Made by a program: the position numbers and the translations under genes. Shown here one piece after another: positions 19,111 through 26,734 of a stretch of DNA of 64,000 nt. The stretch lies in assembly GCA_002280515.1 (NCBI GenBank), contig NCEA01000009.1, positions 1-64,000 on the forward strand, read 5' to 3'. Each line of letters opens with the position of its first letter. The first letter of the stretch is position 1. The notes under the pieces were generated by a model that had not been told where the DNA came from, made no database searches, and saw only the letters and a list, made by a program, of their open reading frames with translations. This stretch comes from Rhodobacterales bacterium 32-67-9 (GTDB lineage Bacteria > Pseudomonadota > Alphaproteobacteria > Rhodobacterales > Rhodobacteraceae).

Positions 19111-20667
19111 TCACGAAACCGACTTCATCTCTTCTGCCGGCTTGGTTTTCGCCCGCCGCACCACGAGGTTGTTGAGCGCGTTGACATAGGCCTTGGCGCT
19201 GGCGACGACGGTGTCGGTGTCCGACGACTGGCCGGTGACGATCTTGCCATCCTCCTCCAGACGCACCGAAACCGTGGCCTGCGCGTCGGTGCCTTCGGTC
19301 ACCGCGTGCACCTGATAGAGTGCGAGCCGGGCGGTGTGCGGGAAGAGCATCCGAACCGCCTTGAAGGTCGCGTCGACCGGCCCGTCGCCCTGCGCCGTCA
19401 CCTGATGATCGACCCCGTCGATGGTCAGGATCAGGTCGGCCGATTGCGGCGCCTCGGTGCCGCAGATCACCCGCAGGAACTTCACCTGCATCTGGCCCTC
19501 GGACGAGGCCGAGTCGGTCATCAGCGCGACGAGGTCGTCGTCATAGACCTCCTTCTTGCGGTCGGCGAGCGCTTTGAACCGGACGAAGACATCGTTCAAC
19601 TGGTTGTCGGCCAGCTCATAGCCAAGGTCCTTCAGCTTGGCGCGCAAAGCCGCGCGGCCCGAATGCTTGCCCATCACGAGGTTGGTGGCGGACAGGCCAA
19701 TATCCTCTGGGCGCATGATCTCGAACGTCTCGGCGTTCTTCAGCATCCCGTCCTGGTGGATGCCGCTTTCATGGGCGAAGGCGTTCTTGCCGACGATGGC
19801 CTTGTTGAACTGCACCGGGAAGCCGGAGACGGCGGCCACGCGGCGCGAGATGCCCATGATCTTCGTCGTGTCGATGCCGGTCTGGAACGGCATGATGTCG
19901 TTGCGCACCTTGAGCGCCATCACCACCTCTTCCAGCGCGGTGTTGCCGGCGCGCTCACCAAGCCCGTTGATGGTGCATTCGATCTGCCGGGCGCCGGCCT
20001 CGACGGCGGCCAGTGCGTTCGCCGTCGCCATGCCGAGGTCGTTGTGACAATGGGTGGCGAAGATGATCGAGTCCGCGCCCGGCACCTTCTCGATCAGCAT
20101 GCGGATCAGGTCGGCCGATTCGCGCGGGGCGGTATAGCCGACGGTGTCGGGGATGTTGATCGTCGTGGCGCCGGCCTTGATCGCGATTTCCACCACCCGG
20201 CAGAGATAGTCGTGCTCTGTCCGCGTCGCGTCCATCGGCGACCACTGGACGTTGTCACAGAGGTTGCGCGCATGGCTCACGGTGTCGTGGATCCGTTCGG
20301 CCATCTGGTCCATGTCGAGATTGGGGATCGCGCGGTGCAGGGGCGAGGTGCCGATGAAGGTGTGGATGCGCGGGCGTTTGGCGTGCTTCACCGCTTCCCA
20401 GCAACGGTCGATATCCTTGAACTGCGCCCTGGCGAGGCCGCAGATCACCGCGTTCCTGGCCTGTTTGGCGATGTCGGAGACCGCCTCGAAATCGCCCTCC
20501 GAGGCGATGGGGAAGCCCGCCTCGATGATATCGACGCCCATCTCGTCGAGCATCTCGGCGATCTCGAGCTTTTCGTCATGGGTCATCGTGGCGCCCGGCG
20601 ATTGTTCGCCGTCACGCAGGGTGGTGTCGAAGATCACCACGCGGTCTTGCTTGGATCTGTCTGTCAT
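19111..20667 (-). CDS. leuA: 2-isopropylmalate synthase
   Basis: A 518-residue enzyme of the long LeuA type. It condenses acetyl-CoA with 2-ketoisovalerate in the first committed step of leucine synthesis. Visible motifs are FDTTLRDGEQSPGATMTHDE with the metal-binding Asp, GVDIIEAGFPIASEGDFEAV, the HCHNDLGMATANALAAVEAG segment with the metal-binding His pair, ECTINGLGERAGN, and the flexible-linker region GIHQDGMLK. The C-terminal regulatory domain responsible for leucine feedback inhibition in the family is present (about 390-518). The upstream leader peptide and hairpin suggest additional control by leucyl-tRNA. Confidence 0.96.
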   Translation of the reverse strand: MTDRSKQDRVVIFDTTLRDGEQSPGATMTHDEKLEIAEMLDEMGVDIIEAGFPIASEGDFEAVSDIAKQARNAVICGLARAQFKDIDRCWEAVKHAKRPRIHTFIGTSPLHRAIPNLDMDQMAERIHDTVSHARNLCDNVQWSPMDATRTEHDYLCRVVEIAIKAGATTINIPDTVGYTAPRESADLIRMLIEKVPGADSIIFATHCHNDLGMATANALAAVEAGARQIECTINGLGERAGNTALEEVVMALKVRNDIMPFQTGIDTTKIMGISRRVAAVSGFPVQFNKAIVGKNAFAHESGIHQDGMLKNAETFEIMRPEDIGLSATNLVMGKHSGRAALRAKLKDLGYELADNQLNDVFVRFKALADRKKEVYDDDLVALMTDSASSEGQMQVKFLRVICGTEAPQSADLILTIDGVDHQVTAQGDGPVDATFKAVRMLFPHTARLALYQVHAVTEGTDAQATVSVRLEEDGKIVTGQSSDTDTVVASAKAYVNALNNLVVRRAKTKPAEEMKSVS

Positions 20668-20713
20668 GGTCCTGTTCTCTCTTGTCTGCCTTAGCGTTGC
20701 GTGGCGCTGGTCA

Positions 20714-20749
20714 CCTCTGAGCGGTCGCGCCGGAAGGCACGCTCAGAGG
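20714..20749 (-). promoter_or_regulatory. Hairpin at the end of the leu leader (attenuator candidate)
   Basis: Perfect inverted repeat with 10-bp arms, CCTCTGAGCG and CGCTCAGAGG, enclosing 16 nt. Part of the loop can pair again (GCC-TTCC-GGC). It begins at the last Leu codon and stop of the leader peptide and ends about 46 nt before the leuA start. No U-run follows, so it may act through Rho or by folding over the leuA translation start rather than as a classic intrinsic terminator. Confidence 0.6.
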
Positions 20750-20829
20750 CGGCTAAGGAGCAGAAGGCCACGGAGCGGCAGGGCGCGCGAGGCGCCGGTT
20801 GCGGCTTGGATATGAAGGCTCCGTGTCAT
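20743..20829 (-). CDS. leuL: Putative leucine leader peptide of leuA
   Basis: A 28-codon reading frame upstream of leuA on the same strand. The peptide starts MTRSLHIQAA and ends ALPLRGLLLLSRL. Eight of 28 residues are Leu, including four consecutive Leu codons (CTT CTG CTC CTT) just before the end. The stop codon TGA lies inside the left arm of a perfect hairpin. This matches a leucine attenuator, in which ribosome stalling at scarce Leu-tRNA changes RNA folding. I see no strong Shine-Dalgarno sequence, and the assignment is inferred from composition and position. Confidence 0.6.
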   Translation of the reverse strand: MTRSLHIQAATGASRALPLRGLLLLSRL

Positions 20830-21106
20830 GGGGCGCGACTATACCGAGGTCTGGGGCAAGGAAAAGCGGAAAATGCAAGGCGGGGCGATCGGGGGACCGG
20901 GTGCGTCAGCGCGGCACGGGGGGTGCATGCCGGACCGGCCGGTGTCGTGGGATATTCGGGTCGGAGCGTCAGGGGACATGTCCGGCCCCCGGCGGCGGGT
21001 AGGTACGACGGATGCAAACCTGCGCCGCCCGTTTTTGGGCCATGTCGCGAAACTGTGCTGGCCTGCAGAACGGGACTTTTCTGCCACACGAGAAAACCGG
21101 GGCGAT
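20830..21106. other. Intergenic region upstream of the leu leader
   Basis: About 280 nt that must hold the leuA promoter on the minus strand. Several overlapping short frames exist on both strands, but none has a recognisable domain or good start signal. I see no clear RNA fold beyond scattered short GC-rich repeats. Confidence 0.4.
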
Positions 21107-21466
21107 CTAAACTTTCTCTAGGAGCTCAACCCGGTTTCCGAACGGGTCATCAATGTAGATCCTGCGGATCGTCGGCAGATCAACGTCATGGCGATATTCG
21201 AGTTCCATTTCCGTCAAGCGTTGCATAGCCAACTCAAGTGAAAAGACCTGAAAAGCAGGATGGGCTTTCTTGGCAGGGGCAAAGGGTTCTTCGACCCCCA
21301 GGTGGACTTCCACTCCAGCTTGGCTGAACCAGACGCCGCCTCTGCCTTGCAAGATCGCGGGCTTTTCGACTTCGTTGAACCCCAAGGCTTCAACGTAGAA
21401 CTTTCTGGCTTGATCCTCGCCGCCCCTTGGCATTGCGAGCTGGACATGGTGCATCGCTTTGATCAC
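21107..21466 (-). CDS. VOC (glyoxalase/bleomycin-resistance) family protein
   Basis: A 119-residue single-domain vicinal-oxygen-chelate protein. Motifs are AMHHVQLAMP with the first metal-ligand His, DQARKFYVEALGFNEVEKPA, the central GVEVHLGVEEPF with His, and the C-terminal RIYIDDPFGNRVELLE with Glu. I chose the GTG at 21466 because GGAGG lies 5 nt upstream; the ATG at 21454 is an in-frame alternative without a comparable site. The substrate cannot be told from sequence. Confidence 0.85.
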   Translation of the reverse strand: MIKAMHHVQLAMPRGGEDQARKFYVEALGFNEVEKPAILQGRGGVWFSQAGVEVHLGVEEPFAPAKKAHPAFQVFSLELAMQRLTEMELEYRHDVDLPTIRRIYIDDPFGNRVELLEKV

Positions 21467-21633
21467 GAGAGCCTCCGGTCTGCGTATTAGCGCATAGAGT
21501 TTAGCGGTTCTCCTGTAGGTGCCAAGGTCCACTCTGACCTCCCACCCAACCAACGCGGCTTCGCTACATCCCCGTTTCAGGGGACCCCGCCCCTGACCCG
21601 GCCTGTCGGCGCAGACCCCAGGTCTCCGGCGCG

Positions 21634-23118
21634 TCAGTTGGAGGTCGCGCCCGCCTCCGGGGCCGTCGTGTCGGCCGGGGGGGCACCATCGGCGGGGGCC
21701 GCCTCGGTCGCCACGGGGGCTTCCTCGGTCAGCGCGCCGTTGGTCCAGGTACCCGATGCCGTCTCGCCCGTCGCGTAGCGCATGATGCCCTCGCCCTGGC
21801 GCTTTCCGGCCTTGAACATGCCCTCGTAGACGTCGCCGTTGGCATAGGTCGCGATCCCCTGGCCGTCGATCTCGCCCGCCTTCCAGCCGCCGGTGTAGCG
21901 AAAACCGTCGGGCATCGTGATCTCGCCCTGGCCCTCGCGCTGGCCGGCGACGAACTGGCCGGTATAGACGGTTCCGTCGGCATAGGTCGCCACCCCCTGC
22001 CCTTCGCGCTGGCCGTCCTTCCAGTCGCCGCTGTAGGAATAGCCGTCGGGATAGGTCATCGTGCCCTGGCCGTGGTTCTTGCCGGCGACGAAACCGCCGT
22101 CGTAGACGAGCCCGTTGGCATAGGTCGCGCGACCCTGCCCCTCGATCACCCCGTCCGTCCACTCGCCGTCATAGGTCGCCCCGTCGGCATAGGTGATCTT
22201 GCCCTTACCCGTAGCGAGGTCGTTCGCGAACCGCCCCTCGTAGACCGAGCCATCGGGATAGGTGACGCGGCCCGTCCCCTCGATCCGGCCCGCGACCCAT
22301 TCGCCGTCATAGACATAGCCGTCGGTGCCGCGGAACACCCCCTTGCCCTGGCGCTGATCGGCAGCGAAGCCGCCTTCGTAGACGTCGCCGTTGGCATAGG
22401 TGACCTTGCCCTGCCCCTGCCGCTTGCCGTTCACGAGCTGGCCTTCGTAGACATCTCCGTTGGGCTGCACGAGCTTGCCGGTCCCGTTCATCTGGCCGTC
22501 CACCCAGGCGCCGTCGTAGGTCAGCCCGTCGGCGAGGGTCAGCTTGCCCTGCCCGGCACGCTGGCCGCGGAGCATGTCGCCTTCATAGACCGCGCCGTCG
22601 GGATAGGTGATCTTGCCCTTGCCTTCCTTGACGCCCTGAACCCAGTCGCCTTCGTAGGTATAGCCGCCGGGGCTTTCCATCTTGCCCTTGCCGTGGTGAA
22701 GCGCGTTCTGGAAGCCGCCGGTATAGGTGACGCCGTTTTCGTAATGGGCGACGCCCTCGCCCTGAATCTCGCCCTCGACCCAGTCCCCTTCATAGGTGCC
22801 GCCGTCGGCGAAGGTGATCTTGCCCTTGCCATGCGGCTTGCCCTTGACGAAAGCGCCTTCGTAGAGCGAGCCGTTGGGGTAACGCGCGGTGCCCTGGCCG
22901 AGGATCTCGCCCTCGACCCAGTCGCCGGAATACTCGTAGCCGTTCGGCAGCTTGTAGGTTCCCTGTCCGTGCTGCTTGCCGTCCTTGAACGTGCCTTCGT
23001 AGATGCCGCCGTCGTCGTATTCCTTGGTCACGACATCCTGCGCGACAGCCATGCCCGCCACGAAGAGCGCGGCCGCCGCCAGCACCGCCCGAATTCCCGT
23101 ACTGCCCGTCAGCCTCAT
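21634..23118 (-). CDS. Secreted MORN-repeat protein
   Basis: A 494-residue protein with a signal peptide (MRLTGSTGIRAVLAAAALFV, cleaved near GMAVAQ). About 18 tandem MORN repeats of 23 residues follow (pattern G-x-x-Y-x-G-x-F/W-x-x-G-x-x-x-G-x-G-x-x-x-Y-x-D/N), with a degenerate nineteenth. Repeats mostly alternate between F-type and W-type, as if pairs of 46 residues had been duplicated. The C-terminus is an Ala/Pro/Glu-rich tail. MORN repeats form elongated beta-sheets that can bind lipids or proteins. A periplasmic or envelope location is inferred; the function is unknown. Confidence 0.9.
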   Translation of the reverse strand: MRLTGSTGIRAVLAAAALFVAGMAVAQDVVTKEYDDGGIYEGTFKDGKQHGQGTYKLPNGYEYSGDWVEGEILGQGTARYPNGSLYEGAFVKGKPHGKGKITFADGGTYEGDWVEGEIQGEGVAHYENGVTYTGGFQNALHHGKGKMESPGGYTYEGDWVQGVKEGKGKITYPDGAVYEGDMLRGQRAGQGKLTLADGLTYDGAWVDGQMNGTGKLVQPNGDVYEGQLVNGKRQGQGKVTYANGDVYEGGFAADQRQGKGVFRGTDGYVYDGEWVAGRIEGTGRVTYPDGSVYEGRFANDLATGKGKITYADGATYDGEWTDGVIEGQGRATYANGLVYDGGFVAGKNHGQGTMTYPDGYSYSGDWKDGQREGQGVATYADGTVYTGQFVAGQREGQGEITMPDGFRYTGGWKAGEIDGQGIATYANGDVYEGMFKAGKRQGEGIMRYATGETASGTWTNGALTEEAPVATEAAPADGAPPADTTAPEAGATSN

Positions 23119-23397
23119 GGTCCGCCCCGCCTTTTCATTCGCACTCGTTCCCGGACGGTGAGAGCGGCCCCGGAAAACGTGACGCCCCGGACCGGCGCTG
23201 TGCCACCACCCGGCCGGAACCCTAAATCCGCCGTCGCCCTCTGACAAGTCGCTCGCACCCGCCCCCTGCGCGGCAGAGGGCCACGGGGTCGCGGATAGTG
23301 CCCGGTCCGCCCCGAAGCGGAATACACCGGTCATCTGATGGCTTTTCCTCACCGGCAGGTCTGTTAATACGGTGACGCGGCAACCTTGGGAACGCGC

Positions 23398-24928
23398 ATG
23401 GCCGAGACATTTCGCCTGACACTGGCACAGCTTAACCCTACCGTGGGCGCCTTCGGGGCGAATGCCACGAAGGTCCGCGCGGCCTGGGCCGAGGGCAAGG
23501 CCGCCGGCGCCGACATGGTGGCACTGACCGAGATGTTCCTGACCGGCTACCAGACCCAGGACCTGGTGCTGAAGCCGGCCTTCACCGACCACGCGATCCG
23601 GGTCATCGAGGATCTGGCGCGCGACTGCGCCGACGGCCCCGCGCTCGGCCTCGGGGGGCCGTGGCGCGACGGGACGGGGCAGCTTTTCAACGCCTACTGG
23701 GTGCTGAAGGGCGGCAAGGTCGTCGCCCGCGTGCTGAAACACCACCTGCCGAACGACACCGTCTTCGACGAAGATCGGCTTTTCGTCTCTGCCCCCGTCA
23801 GCGGTCCCTTCGCGATCGGTCCGGTCCGCATCGGCACCCCGATCTGCGAGGACGCCTGGTTCGACGACGTGACCGAGACGCTGGCCGAAACCGGGGCCGA
23901 GATCCTGCTGGTTCCCAACGGCTCGCCCTACTACCGCAACAAGTACGACCGGCGCGTGAACCTCATGGTCTCCCGCGTGATCGAGACACGGCTGCCGCTC
24001 ATCTATCTCAACATGGTCGGCGCGCAGGACGATCAGGTCTTCGACGGGGCAAGCTTCGTCCTGAACGCCGGGGCGGAACTTGCCGTGCAGATGCCGGCCT
24101 TCGACGAATGTATCCGCCACGTGGATTTCGAGCGTCACGAGCAGGGTTGGCGGGCGCTCAGGACCGAGCTGGTGCCCTTGCCGGACGAATGGGAACAGGA
24201 TTACCGCGCGATGGTCGAGTCCTTGCGCGACTCTACCAGCATAATGCCCTTCTAACAGCTGTTTAAATCCTGTTTGCTCAGAGGCTGGTTCTTCTTCAAC
24301 CACTATGCTGCTTTGATCCTGCGCCTGCACCCCGCTGAAACGCTGTAACACCAGGCGGGCTTCGAAAAGCGGTATCGCAGAGGAAAACATCCAGTCACGG
24401 CTTCGCGGCCTGATGCTCATGGCGCTTTCCAACAAGTTCGGCGAGATGCTGCTGACCACCGGCAACAAGTCAGAGGTCGCGGTCGGCTATGCCACGATCT
24501 ACGGCGACATGGCGGGTGGCTACAACCCGCTGAAGGATCTCTACAAGATGCGGGTGTTCGAGACCTGCCGCTGGCGCAACGCCAATCACCGCGACTGGAT
24601 GAAAGGCCCAGAGGGCGAGGTGATCCCGGTCCGGGTGATCGAGAAGGCACCCTCGGCCGAATTGCGCGAAGACCAGAAGGACGAGGACAGCCTGCCGCCC
24701 TACAAGGTGCTCGACGCGATCCTCGAACGGCTGATCGAGGGCGACCAATCGGTCGCCGAGATCGTCGCCGCCGGGTTCGACAAGGCCACCGTCAAGAAGA
24801 TCGAGCACCTCGTCTATATCAGCGAATACAAACGCTTCCAGTCGGCGCCGGGTCCGCGTCTGAGCCAGAAGGCCTTCTGGCTCGACCGACGTTATCCGAT
24901 CGTCAACCGCTGGCGCGACGAGAGCTGA
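23398..24928 (+). pseudogene. nadE: Disrupted glutamine-dependent NAD+ synthetase
   Basis: The N-terminal part (to about 24232) is a well-preserved glutaminase/nitrilase domain: LTEMFLTGYQTQDLVLKPAF with the catalytic Glu, then Lys in VVARVLKHHLPNDTVFDE and Cys in GTPICEDAWFDDV. The frame then meets unrelated, visibly less GC-rich sequence and stops at 24255. The C-terminal synthetase part resumes at about 24370 (AEENIQSRLRGLMLMALSNK) and runs intact to 24928 (LTTGNKSEVAVGYATIYGDM). The intervening 85-90 residues with the ATP-pyrophosphatase P-loop (SGGxDS) are absent, so no NAD+ synthetase can be made from this copy. ATG 24413 could express only the C-terminal fragment. Confidence 0.85.
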
Positions 24929-25183
24929 TCCGCCCCACGTGGCTACATTGCGCTTTCGTCCGCCCCACGGGGACTGGAGGACAGCCCACAATCCCAGCAC
25001 ACTCCCGCCCACACCGCGAAAACGTGTTGACAAGAGGGCCGTGGTTCCCGAAGGCCACGGCGTGGCGATCGGTTCGTCGCCATGCCTGATCCGGCCCCTG
25101 TCCGGTTGCGGGCCGGCCGGAATATCTGGCTGTTCGCACCGACCTGTGCCAGTGGTTAGCGAATGCGGGAAGTGAGGGCGAAG

Positions 25184-25888
25184 ATGAAGCCGGAATATGC
25201 CGATATCGCGCGCAAGTCGCCGATCCTGGCGGGCACCACGGAACAGGTGGCCGCCCGCGTTCTTGCGTCCGCCCGCCTGCGCCGCTTCGAACGGGGCACC
25301 ACGATCTTCCTTCAGGGTGAGCGGGCTACCGCGATCTACATCGTCGCCGAAGGCTGGGTGAAGCTCTACCGGATCGCGCCGAACGGGGCCGAGGCGGTGA
25401 TGGGCGTCTTCACCAGGGGGCGCAGCATTGGCGAGGCCGTCGCCTTCCGCGACGACGTCTATCCCGTGGCGGCCGAGGCAGCGACCGATTGCGAGCTGAT
25501 CCGGATCGAGGCCGACGCCTTCCTGCGCCTCATCCGCGAGGATCCGGGGGTTGCCATCTCGATCCTGTCGGCGACCTTCGCGCATCTGCACGGGCTCGTC
25601 GAGCAGATCGAGCAGTTGAAGGCGCGGACCGGGGCGCAGCGGCTGGCCGAATTCCTGCTGGAACTCGCGCCGTGTTCGTCGGGGACCTGCGAAGTGACGC
25701 TGCCTTACGAAAAGGTCCTGATCGCCGGCCGGCTCGGCATGAAGCCGGAAAGCCTGAGCCGGGCCATCGCGAAACTCAGGGAATTCGGCGTGACGGTGCG
25801 CCAGAACCATGCCGAGATCGCGGATATCGACGTGCTGCGCGACTACGCCGAGGAGGATCCGGCCTCGGCCTGGAACCGTCCGGGCTGA
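25184..25888 (+). CDS. Crp/Fnr-family regulator, Dnr/NnrR-like
   Basis: A 234-residue regulator starting at ATG 25184 (GAGGG about 7 nt upstream; ATG 25163 is an alternative). The N-terminal cyclic-nucleotide-binding-like domain includes FERGTTIFLQGERATAIYIV. A dimerisation helix and an HTH follow, with recognition region LIAGRLGMKPESLSRAIAKL. It lacks the Cys cluster of oxygen-sensing Fnr, which fits the heme- or NO-responsive Dnr/NnrR branch. It sits beside the nor genes in convergent orientation, and NNR-like boxes precede norC and nirS, making it the likely activator of both. The specific subfamily is inferred. Confidence 0.8.
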   Translation: MKPEYADIARKSPILAGTTEQVAARVLASARLRRFERGTTIFLQGERATAIYIVAEGWVKLYRIAPNGAEAVMGVFTRGRSIGEAVAFRDDVYPVAAEAATDCELIRIEADAFLRLIREDPGVAISILSATFAHLHGLVEQIEQLKARTGAQRLAEFLLELAPCSSGTCEVTLPYEKVLIAGRLGMKPESLSRAIAKLREFGVTVRQNHAEIADIDVLRDYAEEDPASAWNRPG

Positions 25889-25900
25889 GACCGGGCAACG

Positions 25901-26167
25901 TCAGCCCGAAAGGTAGAGGCCGAGCAAGAGAAGCGCGTAGAGGCCGAGGACAAGCCCGAAACCGCGCCGGAAGACCGGCGCCTCCGACAGCCGGAGATAG
26001 GCGTTGAGGATCGTCCGCGCCTTCGCCCAGGCCAGTGCGAGGATCGCCCCGCCGCCGAATGTCGCCGCCGACCCGGACAGCGCGCCTCTCGCGACTGCGA
26101 CCGACAGGACTGTCGATGCGGCTGAAAGCGCGAGCAGAAGAAGCCAGGCCCTGGTCACGAACGCCAT
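25901..26167 (-). CDS. norF: Nitric oxide reductase accessory protein NorF
   Basis: An 88-residue membrane protein with three predicted helices (AWLLLLALSAASTVLSVAVA, TFGGGAILALAWAKA, FGLVLGLYALLLLGLYLSG). Its size, the AWAKARTILNAYLRL segment and its place directly after norE identify it as NorF, related to cytochrome oxidase subunit IV. NorF is needed for full NO reductase activity in some Paracoccus strains, though its mechanism is not known. It begins 3 nt after the norE stop. Confidence 0.82.
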   Translation of the reverse strand: MAFVTRAWLLLLALSAASTVLSVAVARGALSGSAATFGGGAILALAWAKARTILNAYLRLSEAPVFRRGFGLVLGLYALLLLGLYLSG

Positions 26168-26170
26168 CGG

Positions 26171-26734
26171 CTACCTCAGAAGATAGATCACTGGGAAAAC
26201 GAGAACCCAGACGAGATCCACCATGTGCCAGAACGCGACGCCCGCCTCGACCTCGGTCGGCCGGGCGCGCAGGGCGGTCAGCAGAAGGACGATGATCCCG
26301 GCCGCGACATGGGCAGCGTGAAAGCCGGTGATCAGGTAGTAGAAGGTGAAGAAGGGATGCGTCTCGATCCCGATCCCCTGCCCCGCCTTGTCCGCGTATT
26401 CCGCCACTTTCACCAAGAGAAAGGTGAACCCGAGTGCCGCCGCAGCGGAAAGGGCGGCGCGGCCACGGCCGATCCGCCCCGCCTCGACCGCCTGCGCGCC
26501 AAGGGCGGCGAGCCAGCCCGAGGTGACAAGGATCACGGTGTTGGTCCCGGCCGCCGCACGGTGAAGGTGATCCTGCGCGGCGGCAAACCCGGAGGAATCG
26601 GTGATCCGCACGCCGAGAAAGGCCGCTAGCCCGGCGCCGAAGACCAGGAGTTCCGAGACGATCAGCACCCAGATCATCAGATCGCCGGGCAGGTCGTCGA
26701 ACGGGCTGCGGTCGGTCTCTGCCTTGTCGGTCAT
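26171..26734 (-). CDS. norE: Nitric oxide reductase accessory protein NorE (cytochrome oxidase subunit III-like)
   Basis: A 187-residue membrane protein of the heme-copper oxidase subunit III family with about five helices. Typical segments are PGDLMIWVLIVSELLVFGAG, the central NTVILVTSGWLAALGAQAVE, and HPFFTFYYLITGFHAAHVAA followed by AFWHMVDLVWVLVFPVIYLL. Position between norD and norF defines it as NorE. It overlaps norD by 4 nt. Confidence 0.9.
   Translation of the reverse strand: MTDKAETDRSPFDDLPGDLMIWVLIVSELLVFGAGLAAFLGVRITDSSGFAAAQDHLHRAAAGTNTVILVTSGWLAALGAQAVEAGRIGRGRAALSAAAALGFTFLLVKVAEYADKAGQGIGIETHPFFTFYYLITGFHAAHVAAGIIVLLLTALRARPTEVEAGVAFWHMVDLVWVLVFPVIYLLR

Noticed and set aside
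20828..21121. Small plus-strand gene in the leuA upstream region
   Set aside because: Several overlapping frames on both strands, no domain, no good ribosome binding site, and the last part overlaps the VOC gene.
21700..23050. CRISPR-like regularly spaced repeats
   Set aside because: The 69-nt periodicity comes from the 23-residue MORN repeats; there are no identical repeats with unique spacers.
21634..24468. Single 944-codon minus-strand protein joining MORN repeats to an N-terminal region
   Set aside because: The part upstream of 23118 is antisense to nadE; the real protein starts with the signal peptide at 23118.
25027..25031. FNR-type box before the Crp/Fnr gene
   Set aside because: Only a TTGAC half-site is present; no matching second half follows at the proper spacing.
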